Part shown: positions 45,151 through 57,175 of the stretch, in pieces
Position numbering within the stretch: the first letter of the stretch is position 1
How the letters are laid out: each line of letters starts with the position of its first letter
Assembly (NCBI GenBank): GCA_936432065.2
Contig: OW386287.2
Coordinates: forward strand, 95,063,091-95,127,090
Direction of reading: 5' to 3'
Source of the DNA: Rutpela maculata
Taxonomy: Eukaryota > Arthropoda > Insecta > Coleoptera > Cerambycidae
DNA length: 64,000 bases
Notes under the pieces: model-generated
Told to the model about the DNA's origin: nothing
The model's input: only the letters and a program-made list of their open reading frames with translations
Databases searched by the model: none
Position numbers and translations under genes: made by a program

Positions 45151-46288
45151 TATAACGTAGGTAGTAATCAGTGGAGTAATTCCAGGGTTCAATAAAAGTC
45201 AGATAGGATGTTTTCAACTTAACAAGGTTTATTCAACATAGACATCAGATCATACATATAAATACTCTGAGAAGATAACTCCAACTCAGCAAAGTTCATT
45301 AAACGAAATAGTATTAGTATACAAACACAATACTTGATAACATTAGTCTAAGGTACTGAACAATAACGTTATATCTAACCTGATATGAATGATAAATTAT
45401 ACAAACGCAAAAGGGGGGTGTTGCCAATTTTGACTTTGATTGAACCTAGAAACCTTCACTATTGCCAATCGTCGAACGTATGAAGTTTGCAAATCGAAAA
45501 CGTTCGAAGTAAAAGAATAAAATAAGCGGTGTGAGAATCGATACGTCAACTGAAATCTCGTTTGACTGTTAACTTTGGCGTTTAGAAACATCACCTTAGA
45601 AACCTTTAATCTGACTTATGTCGCTTTGATAATCGACCTACAGCTGTCGCTACAACAATTAACTACTTAATGCGTCATTCTGACAATTAATAAATATCTG
45701 TTATATCGATAACCAAATTCTTTGACATACGTCGATTTGATATTCAGTTGACGCAGCGTTAGTCACTTTGGTTCTGAAAAGTACGCGGCGTTAGGCAATT
45801 AATTAAGTTCGCAACTTCCTCTCGACAAATACTGATGCTTAACGTAAGAACGACCCTTGTATAGGTTAGCGGCGGTCTTGTACGTAGTAACAATAGAAAG
45901 ATCAAGTTCGTCTAGGGCTAACCCTCTCACCATCTAACTCAAAGTGATTATCGAGTATATGATAGCGGCGGATTTACTAGCTGAGACGAACAAGACGCAG
46001 ACGTTGTACCAAGAACTCTCACCCACCGACAAGTGTCATTCGTACGCCGTGACAACTATATTTGAGGTTAGGATGTTGCGAACCTTCTAGTATTCTCTCC
46101 GGGATGAGAATGAATTTCTGAGCTCCTGCAGCGGCTTTTATAGTGGAAGGTTGCTAGGTCCGTGACGTATCATTATTTACGTCGTTGTTATAGTTAAATT
46201 AGAACGATCTGTTCATTATGATAAACCCATTTCACTCTCGTTAGTTTGTACTATTACATTTAAGAGTGAAATTAAATACACCGTTACA
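45151..46288 (-). repeat. 5' LTR of the gypsy element
   Basis: 1,138 bp, intact. On the coding strand it runs from TGTAACGGTGTATT to CCTACGTTATA. It should hold the promoter and polyadenylation signal; I did not find an unambiguous TATA box. The empty GTCTAGGG site at about 45911 is the pre-insertion form of the 23-bp palindrome in the other LTR. Confidence 0.97.
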
Positions 46289-46564
46289 AGTTCACTAGAA
46301 TAATATAACAGACAATAAACTAATATCATTTTCAACCCCTTACAGTGATTAACTATCTTCAACGTCTATCTATTAAATGCAGACATAAGAACCAATAGAA
46401 ACCTTTCATTTTATTTTAATTTGCTCTGCAAATATTCTGTACTAGATGCTGCATCTCTAAATAACGGCAGTTTTTCTTTATAGGGATACTATTAGGTAAT
46501 CAGTATAAGTGTTGCTGTAATATTTTCATATGATTCTATATATTTCATAAATTGATAATCTTTT

Positions 46565-46860
46565 TAACCTCCCCACAATAAAATTGTGGGAGGTTACTAC
46601 AATTAGTCCAAAATCGAAAATTGAGATAACATCAAATCTTTACGTTTTGAGGTCCCAGGAACCCAAAAAAGTTGTTTTTAAAAAATGTCTGTGTGTGTGT
46701 ATGTGTGTGTGTGTGTGTGTGTGTGTATGTCTGTTAGCACGATAGCGGCGAAGCCACTAAACGGATTTGGATGAAACTTTGCATGAGGGTTTCTTTAGTG
46801 CTCCAGAAGATCTGAAAAGGTTTTGGTTGAGATCGGATTACGTTTGTTGCTGTTTTGGCA
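46565..46860. repeat. Repeat opening with a hairpin and containing (GT)n
   Basis: AACCTCCCCACAATAAAATT pairs with GTGGGAGGTT (46565-46596). A (GT)n tract follows at 46684-46731, then TAGCACGATAGCGGCGAAGC and GGATTTGGATGAAACTTTGC. The combination of a (TG)n tract with 'CxCGATAxCxxCxAAxCCACTAAACGGATTT' is a common motif of repetitive DNA in many animals. The element class was not settled. Confidence 0.6.
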
Positions 46861-47920
46861 CAACAAGTTGTTTATTTTATGATTACTTACAATTTGTAAT
46901 CGAACCATTGAAAAGCAGTAAAAATTCCGATTTCAACGATATATCACACTTGCACTCTTTAGCTTTGGTTTCCGTGAAAAAAATTAAAAACCAAATAACA
47001 CGCTTCTTGTGTAAAATATATTTTATAGTGGAACCACAGAATACAGTAACTGCACAGAGGCGAAAAACAAGAAGCCGGGAATGTATGCAACACTGTATGT
47101 ACGTATGCACAGAACCTGTAAAATTTTCTATCTATGCGTAAGTAATGAGAGAACTTATTGGTCCTGCCATCTTATTACAAACTAGTTAGAACTTTATAAA
47201 CATTACATTGAACTAGATTTTGGTCGAAAGTATGGGAACCAGGCAGAAATTTTAATAATAGCTACGTAGCTAAATTTTAAGAAATATATATTTTTTAGGT
47301 TAGCTATGACGTCATGTGCAGATCCCCATTTAAGGATACACTGAAAAGACAGTGTATTTCGAGTTGGATTGAAAAAGATTACGATTTGAATTGCTTATAA
47401 TCGGCGCCTATTTTCAATTGAGTTGTACACTAGGTTTTATTTATGAGAATTTTAATTCTCGGTTAATGTTTTCAATATCCCAAAATGAGTGGAAAAAAAA
47501 ATTCATTTAGTGCCATTTTGGCACAAGTGGTTTATTTTATGATTACTTAGAATTTGTAATTGAACCATTGAAAAGCAGTATAAATTCCAATTTCAACGAT
47601 ATATCACACTTGCACCCTTTCGATTTGGTTTCCGTTAAAAAAATTAAAAATAATTCGTTATATGCGCACATATGACAGCATCCAAAAAAATATTATTGGT
47701 ATTATTGTTAGGGGAAAACGTATTTTGCCATCTGTCAAAAATGTTGGTAACCTTTGTGAATGTTGATTTATAGCTTATGGTACGTGACGTCACAGCTAAC
47801 CTCAAAAATATATATTTCTTAAGATTTAAGAATATTACGTAGCTGTTATTAAAATTTCTGCCTGGTTCCCGTACTTTCAACTAAAATCTAGTACAGTGTA
47901 ATGTTTATGAAGTCCTAAAT
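46855..47920. repeat. Composite: direct 150-bp repeats and an inverted 145-bp pair
   Basis: TTTTGGCACAA...GATTACTTAxAATTTGTAAT...AATTGAACCATTGAAAAGCA-type sequence occurs at 46855-47000 and again, in the same direction, at 47510-47660. Interleaved with these, 47180-47325 is inverted at 47765-47920 (CATTACATTGAACTAGATTT, GAACCAGGCAGAAATTTTAA, GGTTAGCTATGACGTCA). A third, more diverged copy of the latter is at about 61710-61830. Confidence 0.8.
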
Positions 47921-48126
47921 ACTTTGTCCTAATAAAATAGGACTCTTTTTGTGGGTTAGAAATCTAACCTGTAATTAGCAATCTATTTTTTTATTAATCA
48001 ATCATTTTTAGGTCACATGGTTTTGACAATTTTGACATTTTGCTTGAGGGACAACAACACGCAGTTTGTGTGGTTTTTTATATTTTTTTCTGATTTTCTT
48101 GAGAAACTGTGTGTGTTTTCGTAATA

Positions 48127-48444
48127 ATGTCATATAGTGAATATTATCCAACCCTCATGGGTGATGTAAAGTGTCGCTACGATGAGAAAATCAAAATAAT
48201 AGACAATATTGACCCATACACCCTTGGAGTGGAGACTGGAGACCTTTCTGCAGATTTGTCTATTTTACCTTGTGTGTCCGTAATTAATATGGTAAATTAC
48301 TTAGTGTCGACTCACAGCTTCTTCGCAGATCAGCAGTTAAAGGCATACAAATCTTTACAAGCATATAAATATTATCAGGCTGGATTTGTGCAAGAAGTTT
48401 GTGCAAGAAAGATAAACTCAAATGTATTCATTGTTATGGGCAAG
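48127..48444 (+). CDS. First exon of a YqaJ/SWIM-type mobile-element protein (partial)
   Basis: ATG 48127 opens MSYSEYYPTLMGDVKCRYDE, then DPYTLGVETGDLSADLSILP, INMVNYLVSTHSFFADQQLK, AYKSLQAYKYYQAGFVQEVC and VFIVMGK. The YLV-x-x-x-S-x-x-x-x-x-Q-x-KAYKSL-AY-x-x-x-x-G segment is, from memory, the start of arthropod proteins that continue with a SWIM finger and a YqaJ-type recombinase/exonuclease domain. The next residues would be V-x-HSQ. Here the reading ends at AAG|GCAAGT (48445), which matches a GC-type splice donor. No downstream exon was found in the window. The frame is undamaged for about 105 codons, unlike most of its neighbours, so it may be a fresh insertion or an exon under constraint. 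Confidence 0.55.
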
Positions 48445-48971
48445 GCAAGTTTACATTTAAATAACTAAGTGCTAGATTTCAGTGATATATTATCCGTATG
48501 TAGTATTCAATAGACTCTGCCAGAAAGTGATTTCTTTACCTTTCTTCTAAGCTTTTTTACATTCAAAATAAACCTTATCTCACAATCGCACCTTGTCGCA
48601 AAAAAAGATGGTGTTTTATTTTTATTTCACATTTAAAACTGAGATTACTTCTTTGTTTACATTGGAATAGAAAGTTTGGTTATCCCTCAGGCAATATGGT
48701 CGACTTATCGTGACGTCATCCTAAGATGGTCTATATAGAAAAATTATTTGCATGAGTTTTTTAACTATCTGCTCGGAGTCACTGTGGCTCCAAGCTAAAA
48801 ATGCGTAGTCAAACATTAAAAATGAGAATAAACTTGAAAAACTTAAACATGTTATGTCCCTAAATATATTTCATAACCTAAAAATCAACATTCGTAAAGG
48901 TTACCAACCCAAATATTTTTGACAATGTCAAAACTTATTTTAGTTGTGTTTTTTTTAAGGTAATAATTGTT

Positions 48972-49474
48972 TATAGCCGTGTTCGGATATTACGTCTGAT
49001 TGATGCGACACGTCACAATCGTTCATTGCAAATCGAGCTAACTGAGCTAAATCTTAAACGTTCGAATATTACAAAATAAAGGCCTCGGACGAAGCTCGAC
49101 TTGCTCAACCTTTTTGATCGAGCAGGAAGATTTTAATTTGATGCATGCGTAGTCTGCTTGAACAGTCCATAATGTTATTGACTTGTTGAAGTTAGAGTGT
49201 CATTTGGGCTAAATTCTGTGTTATTATTTTTTTTTCATTATCCAATATTTTACAAAATCTTCGAAACGTTATCCGTTAATACCCTTATAATATCCGGCAA
49301 TTGATTAACATGCAACATAAACAAACATGAGAGGTTATGTTTTAACAGGTTGCTTGTAGTCCGCTTCAGTTCGTTCGATATTTGTTGATGAAATAAATGG
49401 CTCCAAAGTCACGTGTAATTTATCTGTTTGCTTAGTGCTCTGATTTCCGATGTAATATCCAAATACAGCTGATA
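48972..49474. mobile_element. Possible 0.5-kb TIR element
   Basis: The left end TATAGCCGTGTTCGGATATT and right end AATATCCAAATACAGCTGATA are inverted over about 35 bp (ATATTACGTCTGATTGA / TCTGATTTCCGATGTAATAT). The interior holds CTCGGACGAAGCTCGACTTG but no supported gene. Confidence 0.5.
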
Positions 49475-49599
49475 AGGATCCACCGTGTGGGGAGGTTCCA
49501 GCCGCTTCCAGTAGCTGCCGATTTTTTTTTTTCTAACATTAGTTATCTATAGTGCCTGTCATCCCTAAACTGGAGTTGGTGTTGATTCATTTTAATCAC

Positions 49600-50440
49600 C
49601 TTGTTTCTTATTTTTTAGTATTTGTAGCGGTGAATACGATTCTACCATCCGAATAGGGTAGTTTGGTTGTTTTAGAGGTTGCTAAATAACTCCCTATTTG
49701 TTCTTTATTAAAAAAATGTGTTAAATAAAACCACAAAGATCTATTGTAATAGTACGTGCGGTAAATATTTTTCATATTGATATAGAGGTAGTTTTTCGTA
49801 ATTAGGATACTCACGTCAAGACAAAGTGAATGTCTGTCCCTTTACTAGTAGAAAATAATTTGGTGCATTACTAAGTGCCGCGGCATTTTTTTAGTATCCG
49901 ATACTGCGAATAGAATTGCATCCCGAATAGGGTAGTTTGGTGGTTTCCAGGGTCGCTAACTAAAGTGCTTTTTTGCAATAATACTTGCTGTGAATATTAT
50001 TTCATACCCTTATAGGGGTTGTTTTCGAAAACGGGGATGCTGAGGTCAGGAACAGTTGAAGGTCTGGCTCAACTAATATTAAAAAATCATTTTGTACATT
50101 TGTAATCACCTTGGTACCTATTTTCTTAATATTAGATGCTGTGTATCTCCTTCCATCCCCAGTTAGTTTTTACCTTTTGTTATCTCTATTGAATCGATAC
50201 CTAATAGTTGTCATAAAATAAATATAATTTTCACATTCAGTATAAGCTATTATTTATAGCATTTTAGTGGTTGTTTTTATGTTTTTGTGGGTGAAATAAA
50301 ATTTTCCCCAAGCTTTTGGTACCACGAAGGTGTATTTTTATTAATCTTGAGCCTTTTCCAACCATTTTCTCTTGGTTTTATGCTTTCCGGGATAGGGGCC
50401 AAAAATCAGCTATTTTTAACATTGTCCTTTGTTGGTTTTG
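49600..50440. repeat. Three diverged tandem units of 230-330 bp; the last is an inverted copy of 34378-34822
   Basis: GAATAGGGTAGTTTGGTxGTTT, TTTTTxGxAATxxGGATxCT and GTCTGxCxCxACTA recur at about 49610, 49900 and (weakly) 50160. The right part, 49995-50440, is the inverted mate of 34378-34822 and includes TCCGGGATAGGGGCC. Confidence 0.7.
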
Positions 50441-53400
50441 TCCGGTGTGTCTACATTTTCATAATAAGCTGCCCTACTATTAGGGTTTAGCTCAAGTCAA
50501 ATTATTTAGAACACACTGCCAATATCCCAAATTTTGTTTCACTAGTAATTAATTTTTCATAATTGTTTTAACTGATCGTACCTTCAAAACTAATTAGAAA
50601 ATAAGAAACCAAACAAAAATCAAGAAACAAATACTATAAAGTGAATTAATATAAATCTTAATATTAGAAATAACACTAATCGGTGACACAGATATTAAGT
50701 TGTATAACATAACATACAAATTATCATCATGTAAACAAAAAATGATACACATTCCACTTAATAATGTCGTAACCTTTCCAGTGTTACTGTAAAAAGTGTG
50801 AAAAGTGAATGGTCGGCGGTCCTTTTGAGAAAAAAATATGTAGGGAAGCGGAGCAACAGAAGATTCGGAGCACGCGACCGTCCCAGGCCAGGCCTGCTTG
50901 ATCCCGACCTCTCCCAAGAAAGGTAAAGGATGCGATGAATCTCACTCATTTTTATATACAACCCACAAAAACAACTTCTCTCGAAACTCTCAGACCTACT
51001 TTCCCCTTTAAGTGGCTCACAATTGATTAATAATGTTCTTCCTTATCTGGGGAAACCCCTAAAAGAATTATTTTGGTTATGCGGTTTATTATTGTATTTT
51101 TCTTATTAAATCAAAACGTAAAATAATGCCAAAAATTATTCTTATTATTAATATGCATATCAAATATCTGTGGAACACATTATTATCGTTGTATAAGGTG
51201 TCCCTAGTGCAGGTTTAAATTGAGCACTTTGCATACGTATATTCTTAGAATCTGCAAGTAAAATTTATTTCACTGAAATCATTTGAGGAGAAATAACATC
51301 GAAAATTATTTACTCATAATTTATCATGAATTACCTAAAGGTAATTTTTTTTTGGAAAGAACTGAACCGCCTTCAAAAAAAACCGCTAAAAATTGCGAAG
51401 TAAAGTTTCACCATCACCCAGTTATTTGAACTTTATTATTACCTAATTAGTACAGGAAAACCACTTTAACTCGAAAAAAATTTATGCAGTCCTTAAACTT
51501 TGGTTATAGGTTCAAAATAGGCCAAAGTTCAGGAAACAAAAAAGTTTAGGAGTTTTACGGGGGTTTGAAAATGGGTATTTTTTAATTAAAAAATCGATTT
51601 TTCTCTATTTTCTCGGGAAATATGGCATTTATAAAAAAATAGTTCAAATACAAGTTGTTTCTGACAAAATTACCTAAAATCTGGTGTTTTTAAATTTAAT
51701 TTTATAGCGATAATTAATCGAAATACTAGAGGTTTTAACTTCGGAATAATGTCATATGAATTAGATCTCGTTCATTTTTGGCAGCTTAATAGTAAATACA
51801 TAGAAAAAGAAGTTTCTATGTTATGCGAGGGCTTACTAATTTATGCCCTTTTCAGAGGTGCACCTAAATAAAAAAAAAAAACAAAAACATTGGTGCTGGG
51901 AGAGAATTAAATTTTAAGAAGGAAAGGTTCTATGCAACTTTTCATATAAATTGATAGATTTAGTAGTTATAACTTACTACTAGAAAATTTGGGATTTTAG
52001 CTTGAAAAAGTGGTATTTAAAATAAGTTTTCGTCAAATATCTCGAAAGGTATTACATTGAGCAAAAACATACTAGAGACAAAAAAGCTACTAAATTAAGG
52101 ATGAATTTTGTTTTTTTCTAATTTTTGTAGAGTTAATGGTTTCGGAGATCTGGACGTCTAAAGGTGGAGTACAAAGGTTTATAAGACGAAGAATTTAGTT
52201 TAAATGTTAAATATCTCAGAAACTATGACACTTAAGGCCAAGAACGCTAATAACCAAAATGAAAAACTATTAATTAGGCTTTCAAATGATTTTTTCCTAT
52301 TTTTAAAGCATAAAAGAACAAAGAAGTTATGACGGAAACAATATACTTTTCCATATTTTTTTTTTAATAAAAACGTCGCAATTTTGTTAATGTAAAAAAT
52401 ATATTTCCATATACTGTTTTTCGTTAATATATAGGGTGACCTAGATGCTCAATTTTTTTCACCGACTTACAGGGCTTGCTTTAAAAAAATTGCATTTTAA
52501 ACTGTAAAGAGACTTTAGAAAAAACGAAGCATTCCTGCAAATATCTCAGTAAATATTAATTTAAGAGGTGGACATTTAATATGGTGGACATAAAAAATGA
52601 AGCTTATCAACTGAGAATAAATTTATTTTGTTTATATATTTGTGTAGGGTTGATTGTTTCGGAGATATTTGATTTTATAGATGGCATCCGACCGTTTTTA
52701 GGATGAAGTATTTAGTTTAAAATGTTGAATATCTTGGAAACTGTGACACTTCCATCAAAAGTTCTAAGAAACAAAATTAAAGGTAATTAATCAATCTTTA
52801 AAATGATTTTTAGTTTGCTTCCACATCGCAAAAAATAAAGAAATTATGGCCGATTTAATGTGCGTTTACACATTTTTGTTAAGTAGGCCAGGCAACGAAT
52901 GCTCAAAAAAGGGTGTAGAGGGAAATGTTAGGGACAGAAAATTTGACTTCGGAACTTTGTTTGGACTAATCTGGAGATGAACATATCAAAAGTCCTCACT
53001 CTTAGGTGGTGAGCGTGGGAAGGGGGGCACTTTAAAAGTCCCATTTTTTTGTTTTTCGCTTATATCTCGGAAACTTTGCGTAGTATGGAAAAAGGTTAAT
53101 CTATGCAAAATTAAACATAATTAAATTTCTCCACAAGAATGTTTTATTCATTTTCTTCCTATGTGTTATAGTTTACGAGATATTCACCAGCCAAAATAGA
53201 TAATTTAAAAAAAAAGTATTAGGTACCTTGAATATTTCTATCAAAACGGTTTACCGTGGTCTGCTAATAAATCACAGTCACAAAACAGTCTTTATTTTAC
53301 AACAGTCGACGTATTTACTAACGTAATATTTTGTCGAAATCTATACATTTCATTAAATATACAGTGTGACTCACTTAAAATGAAGACACTCTTATAACTT

Positions 53401-53538
53401 TTTTATTTTTAGTTTTCCTTTCATACAATTTTTATCAAAATGAATTTTCCGAACTCAATTTTCAATTTTAACTAAAAAAAAGAATTAGCAACTGTCAAAT
53501 TACTCGTAATTACTGTAATTAAAATGTGATTGATATAT
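50441..53538. other. Unassigned; diverged tandem units in 52020-52900
   Basis: No gene. About 52020-52420 and 52500-52900 share GTTTCGGAGATxTGGA/ATTTGA, GAAGAATTTAGTTTAAATGT / GAAGTATTTAGTTTAAAATG and TCTCxGAAACTxTGACACTT. A mariner-like CAGTGTGACTCACTT at 53363 has no partner that I could find. Confidence 0.45.
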
Positions 53539-55800
53539 AGTGCAGTTGAATTGATTTTTTTCGACGACAACATTCCACCTGAAATTTTATTGTTGACTCT
53601 TATGTATTATGACCTCCTGATTACGAAAAAAATTGTGCCCAAAAATTCCTTGTGCGTCAAAAGTTATATGTACTTTTTGATGCGCTTTCGCGAATTTTCA
53701 ACTTATCTGCTTAATATATCTTGTACTAGTAATCGGATAGGAATTTTAAAAATACTGGCTTATTTGGAATAAAATTCTTAAAAATATAGATTTCTCTGAA
53801 AACACCAAAAATGGTCGAAAGAATCAAAATTGAATATCTTTTCTATAAGAAGGAGTAATTTCACCAAAGTAGGCAAAAATAAAACTCCTTTATGGTCGAA
53901 TTTAACGCACCAATCCCGGACACCGTATGTCAAATAGAACGGTCAAAGATGGCGGACGAAATAAAATTTTTAATTCTTTGTCAATTATCAAGGAGGCATT
54001 GTACGTCACTTTTTTCCTTTCGATTGTACGTCATTTTATGTACTTTTAGAGGACAGAGCACATTTTTTTTAGTTTTCAAAAAAAATGCGTTTTTTTTATT
54101 TTCAAAAAAAGTGCATTGTAAAAATTTTCAAAAATGTATTTTTTTACCTCTTTTTTTTCACCCAATTTTCATCGAAATAAAACGAAATATACTATAGAAA
54201 GTCTCGTATAACTTCAAAAGTTTAATACAAAATGAAATTTCATTAATCTGAAAAGGAAATTTATTAAGCATACGCATGGTAATAATTATAATAATATATG
54301 AATATAAGATCAATAATTAGAACCAAGCAGTTAAGACTAGAGTAGTACTATTTTTGATGGGTATGCCGATGAACAGAATAGCACTAAGAATAACGAGCGC
54401 ATTCGTCGTTTAGAAAAAGATGTTTGCGTAGATATGTCAATCACATTATGAAATTCTCGGTTAGTTAAAAAAATTTCTAGCTAATAGTAAAAATAAGGAT
54501 AGCTTTATAAAATTATTGCGCACAGTTAATAGATAATGACTTTAACGTTAAAATATGCAGAGAAGACACCGATACTACAATCGTTAAAACTGCTGTTGAT
54601 TTGAAAACCAAAGACAATCAAGATATAATCGTTGGTGAAGACATTGACTTTTTGGTTATAATGACTCAACTAGCATGGAATCATCATAAAATAATTTATT
54701 TTTACAAACCTAAGGTTAATAAAATAATTGGGAAACATTATGATGAAAATAGAATTATCTGCAACTCCACCTATGAAGAGGTAGGTAATAGAAAAACACA
54801 GTTTAAGATTATATTTCCAAGTCCAAAAATCATGATTAGGTTCTGAGAAAGATCCGTTATAATTCGGGTGGCTTAAAACTGAGAATGGCTTAATGCCTGA
54901 TGTTATGAGTGAAAGTAATGCTTTTCCTAAAAATTTACTAAGTCTAGCTGTAGAAAACTGAATATATAATATTCTATTATATGTGTCTGTTGTAAAGGAA
55001 AAAATTGTGCCAATGCTTCTATAACCTTTGATGAATCGGCCATCGATGAGGAATTCGGTGAAATTATGTCATATGACGATAATGAAACTAATATAGTACA
55101 TTTCATTTTGTTTTGATGAAAGTTGGGTGAAAAAAGGAGGGTCAAAAAAATACATTTTTGAAAATTGTAAAAATGCACTTTTTCTGAACATAAAAAAACG
55201 CATTTTTTTGAAAATAAAAAAAAATGAACTCTATCTCCTAAAAGTACATAAAATGACGTACAATCGAAAAGAAAAAAGTGACGTACAATGCCTTCTTGAT
55301 AATTGACGAAGAATTAAAAATTTTATTTCGTCCGCCATCTCTGATCGTTCTATTTGACATATGGTGTCCGGGATCGGTGCATTATATTTGACCATAACTG
55401 GGTTTTGTTTTTGCCAACTTTGGTGAAGTTACTTCTTCTTATAGAAAAGATATTCAATTTTGATTATTTCGGCCATTTACGGTGTTTTCTATTTTTTTCC
55501 AAGATGGCGGATTGACAAATACATATCGGACAGATCTATATTTTTTAAGAATTTTATTCCAAATAAGCCAGTATTTTTAAAATTCCCATCCGATTACTAG
55601 TACAAGATATATTAAGCAAATAAGCTGAAAATGCGTGAAAACGCGTCAAAAAGTGCATAAAACTTTTGATGCACAGGGAATTTTTGGGCACAAATATTTT
55701 TTTGGTAATCAGGATGTCATAATACGTAAGAATCAACAATAAAATTTCAGGTGGAATGTTGTCGCCGAAAAAAATTAAATTAAATCAATTCGACTGTACT
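53539..55800. mobile_element. Long-IR element D carrying the PIN-like region and Cys-rich tail
   Basis: A 2.26-kb element with inverted arms of 650-700 bp (53539-54190, about 55095-55800). The outer ends read AGTGCAGTTGAATTGATT and AATCAATTCGACTGTACT. Shared landmarks are GACAACATTCCACCTGAAAT, TTGTACTAGTAATCGGATAG and AGATGGCGGACGAAATAAAA. The interior (about 900 bp) encodes plus-strand remnants of the dispersed family. No clear target-site duplication was found. Confidence 0.9.
54340..55116 (+). pseudogene. PIN-like region and Cys-rich tail of the dispersed family (element D)
   Basis: Starts with NERIRRLEKDVCVDMSI. Then comes ICREDTDTTIVKTAVDLKTK followed by DNQDIIVGEDIDFLVIMTQL, the acidic block also present near 58600 as EDIDVLVLLTAL, and a KIIYFYKP strand. 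Clustered Asp/Glu next to hydrophobic strands is the pattern of PIN/FEN-like nucleases, here only an inference. The HAFTGCDTTS block is deleted. After decayed sequence (NGLMPDVMSESNAFPKNLL, the PAP-x-x-LL segment) comes CVCCKGKNCANASITFDE with an acidic tail ending IVHFILF and TGA at 55114. Three frame breaks at least. Confidence 0.7.
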
Positions 55801-56479
55801 AAAATGATTAGATTTCCAAATTATTAAGTTCATATTAAATTGTTTATTTGGCTTTTATGTGTAGATTTTTGGAATTCATTTTGGTACTAAACAAATAAGT
55901 TTTGGTATTTTACCTTCGAATTTATAGCTCATTTAATTTATTGTCAATATAACTTCGTGTCAACCTTATTGATATTATTGGCTTCCATAATAGGGGGATT
56001 ATTTCAGTGAAATTTTTCATCAGATGGGTAGATCCATCTTGGTAGCGATCACGCAAGAAGATCTGACCTGATTTTTCATCGTTTCGTGTTTGGCATCGGC
56101 TGAACATGATCACCCCTGTACATTCGCAAACTGATGCTTACGAAATTATTCCAATAAAATAATTTTATTTAAATAGAATTAAATGCACTGGAAAAAATAT
56201 CGTTCGTAATATGCCGACTATTGACTAAAGTTTATTACATAATATGATCCTATTTATTAGTACAATATACAGTTGATTATTAGTTCATGACTTTGTTCGT
56301 TGATTCAATGCAGTGGCATTTATTGTAATAATAAATAATTCACGCTCAGGTAATTTGACACCTTTATTGAATTGATTAAGACGTTTGTAAGTGACGATTA
56401 CAAATTACCGATTGGTAAGTAATTACTTAGCGATCCGGAGGTGGTAAATAAACTAATAAATATAGAAATTTAAAGATCA
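55801..56479. other. Unassigned stretch
   Basis: No gene seen. GGTAAGTAATTACTTAGCGAT at about 56413 resembles the 27-bp palindrome at 57149 and may be the other end of the element that holds the recombinase-like fragment. Confidence 0.4.
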
Positions 56480-56850
56480 ATTTTTATTAAAGACAAAATT
56501 AAAATTACTACAGCTTTATACAAATACATCGTGGCTTTGGGCATAGAGTATTCAGCCCGCAAGCTTCCTGGAGACTTTAGGTTTCATCTCTTGAAACAAA
56601 GTAAGCAAGGCAAGCATTATCTTTTCTGTGATGTTTTCCAAATTTTTCTTGTTGCACCATGCTGCGAATAGCTTGAAGGTCTTATCTTATCTCTCTTTGG
56701 ACTTCTCCTGAATTATAGCTGAGCATCCTACTTGCCAAGCATCTTCTAAATTTGAATAGTCACTTTCTTGAATCATAACTTACAAGAAGCTTACGTTGTG
56801 GCAAAAATCTTATCTTGAAGAAATGTTTAATGACAGCAGATGCCACTTGA
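56480..56850 (-). pseudogene. Tyrosine-recombinase-like N-terminal (SAM-like) fragment
   Basis: On the minus strand DYSNLEDAWQVG is followed by FKLFAAWCNKKNLENITEKI and, after a stop, SPGSLRAEYSMPKATMYLYK. The pattern F-x-x-W-C-x-x-K-x-x-x-x-I-x-E-x-x-x-L-x-Y-F ... L-x-x-x-YSMLK-x-x-L is what I recall from the core-binding part of Crypton-like tyrosine recombinases in insects. The catalytic R-H-R-Y part is absent. At least two stops are present. Confidence 0.42.
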
Positions 56851-57148
56851 CAATAAATATTTGGTCTCACAATAACCAAAGCGAAAATTTCTTCATGTAG
56901 GATTTGTTTGTTTTATATGTTTTTAAAATATTAAGTTTTTTAGTTTTAATTGATTTTTTTCAATATTTGAGCATGCAGGAAATGTCATAATCACTGCGGT
57001 CATTAAGTGTTTTACTGATTTCACATAACCTCAAACAGTAAAGAACACTTACTGACCTTATATACTATTTTGCACGAGCTTTTTTGTCTATTTACAATAT
57101 TTGTTGCCAAGACGGTAGCTTATGTTTACTGATTGCTAGGCAAAACTC

Positions 57149-57175
57149 CGTCGGTAAGTAAATTACTTACCGACG
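57149..57175. repeat. 27-bp perfect palindrome
   Basis: CGTCGGTAAGTAA-A-TTACTTACCGACG is perfectly self-complementary around one central base. A related GGTAAGTAATTACTTA occurs at 56413, 740 bp away, with the recombinase-like fragment between the two. Confidence 0.88.

Larger units (their letters stand above)
37926..46288 (-). mobile_element. Ty3/gypsy LTR retrotransposon, nearly complete
   Basis: Runs right to left: 5' LTR 46288-45151, PBS, gag, protease, pol, a small extra ORF, PPT, 3' LTR 40168-37926. The 4-bp target duplication AGTT lies at 37922-37925 and 46289-46292. On the coding strand the LTRs start TGTAACGG and end CGTTATA. Leaving aside two later insertions in the left LTR, I count by eye about four substitutions and three 1-bp indels between LTRs over 1.14 kb, so it inserted recently. 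Order RT-RNase H-IN places it in Ty3/gypsy. The clade is not determined. gag carries a frameshift and protease has lost its catalytic Asp, so this copy cannot be autonomous. Confidence 0.95.
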
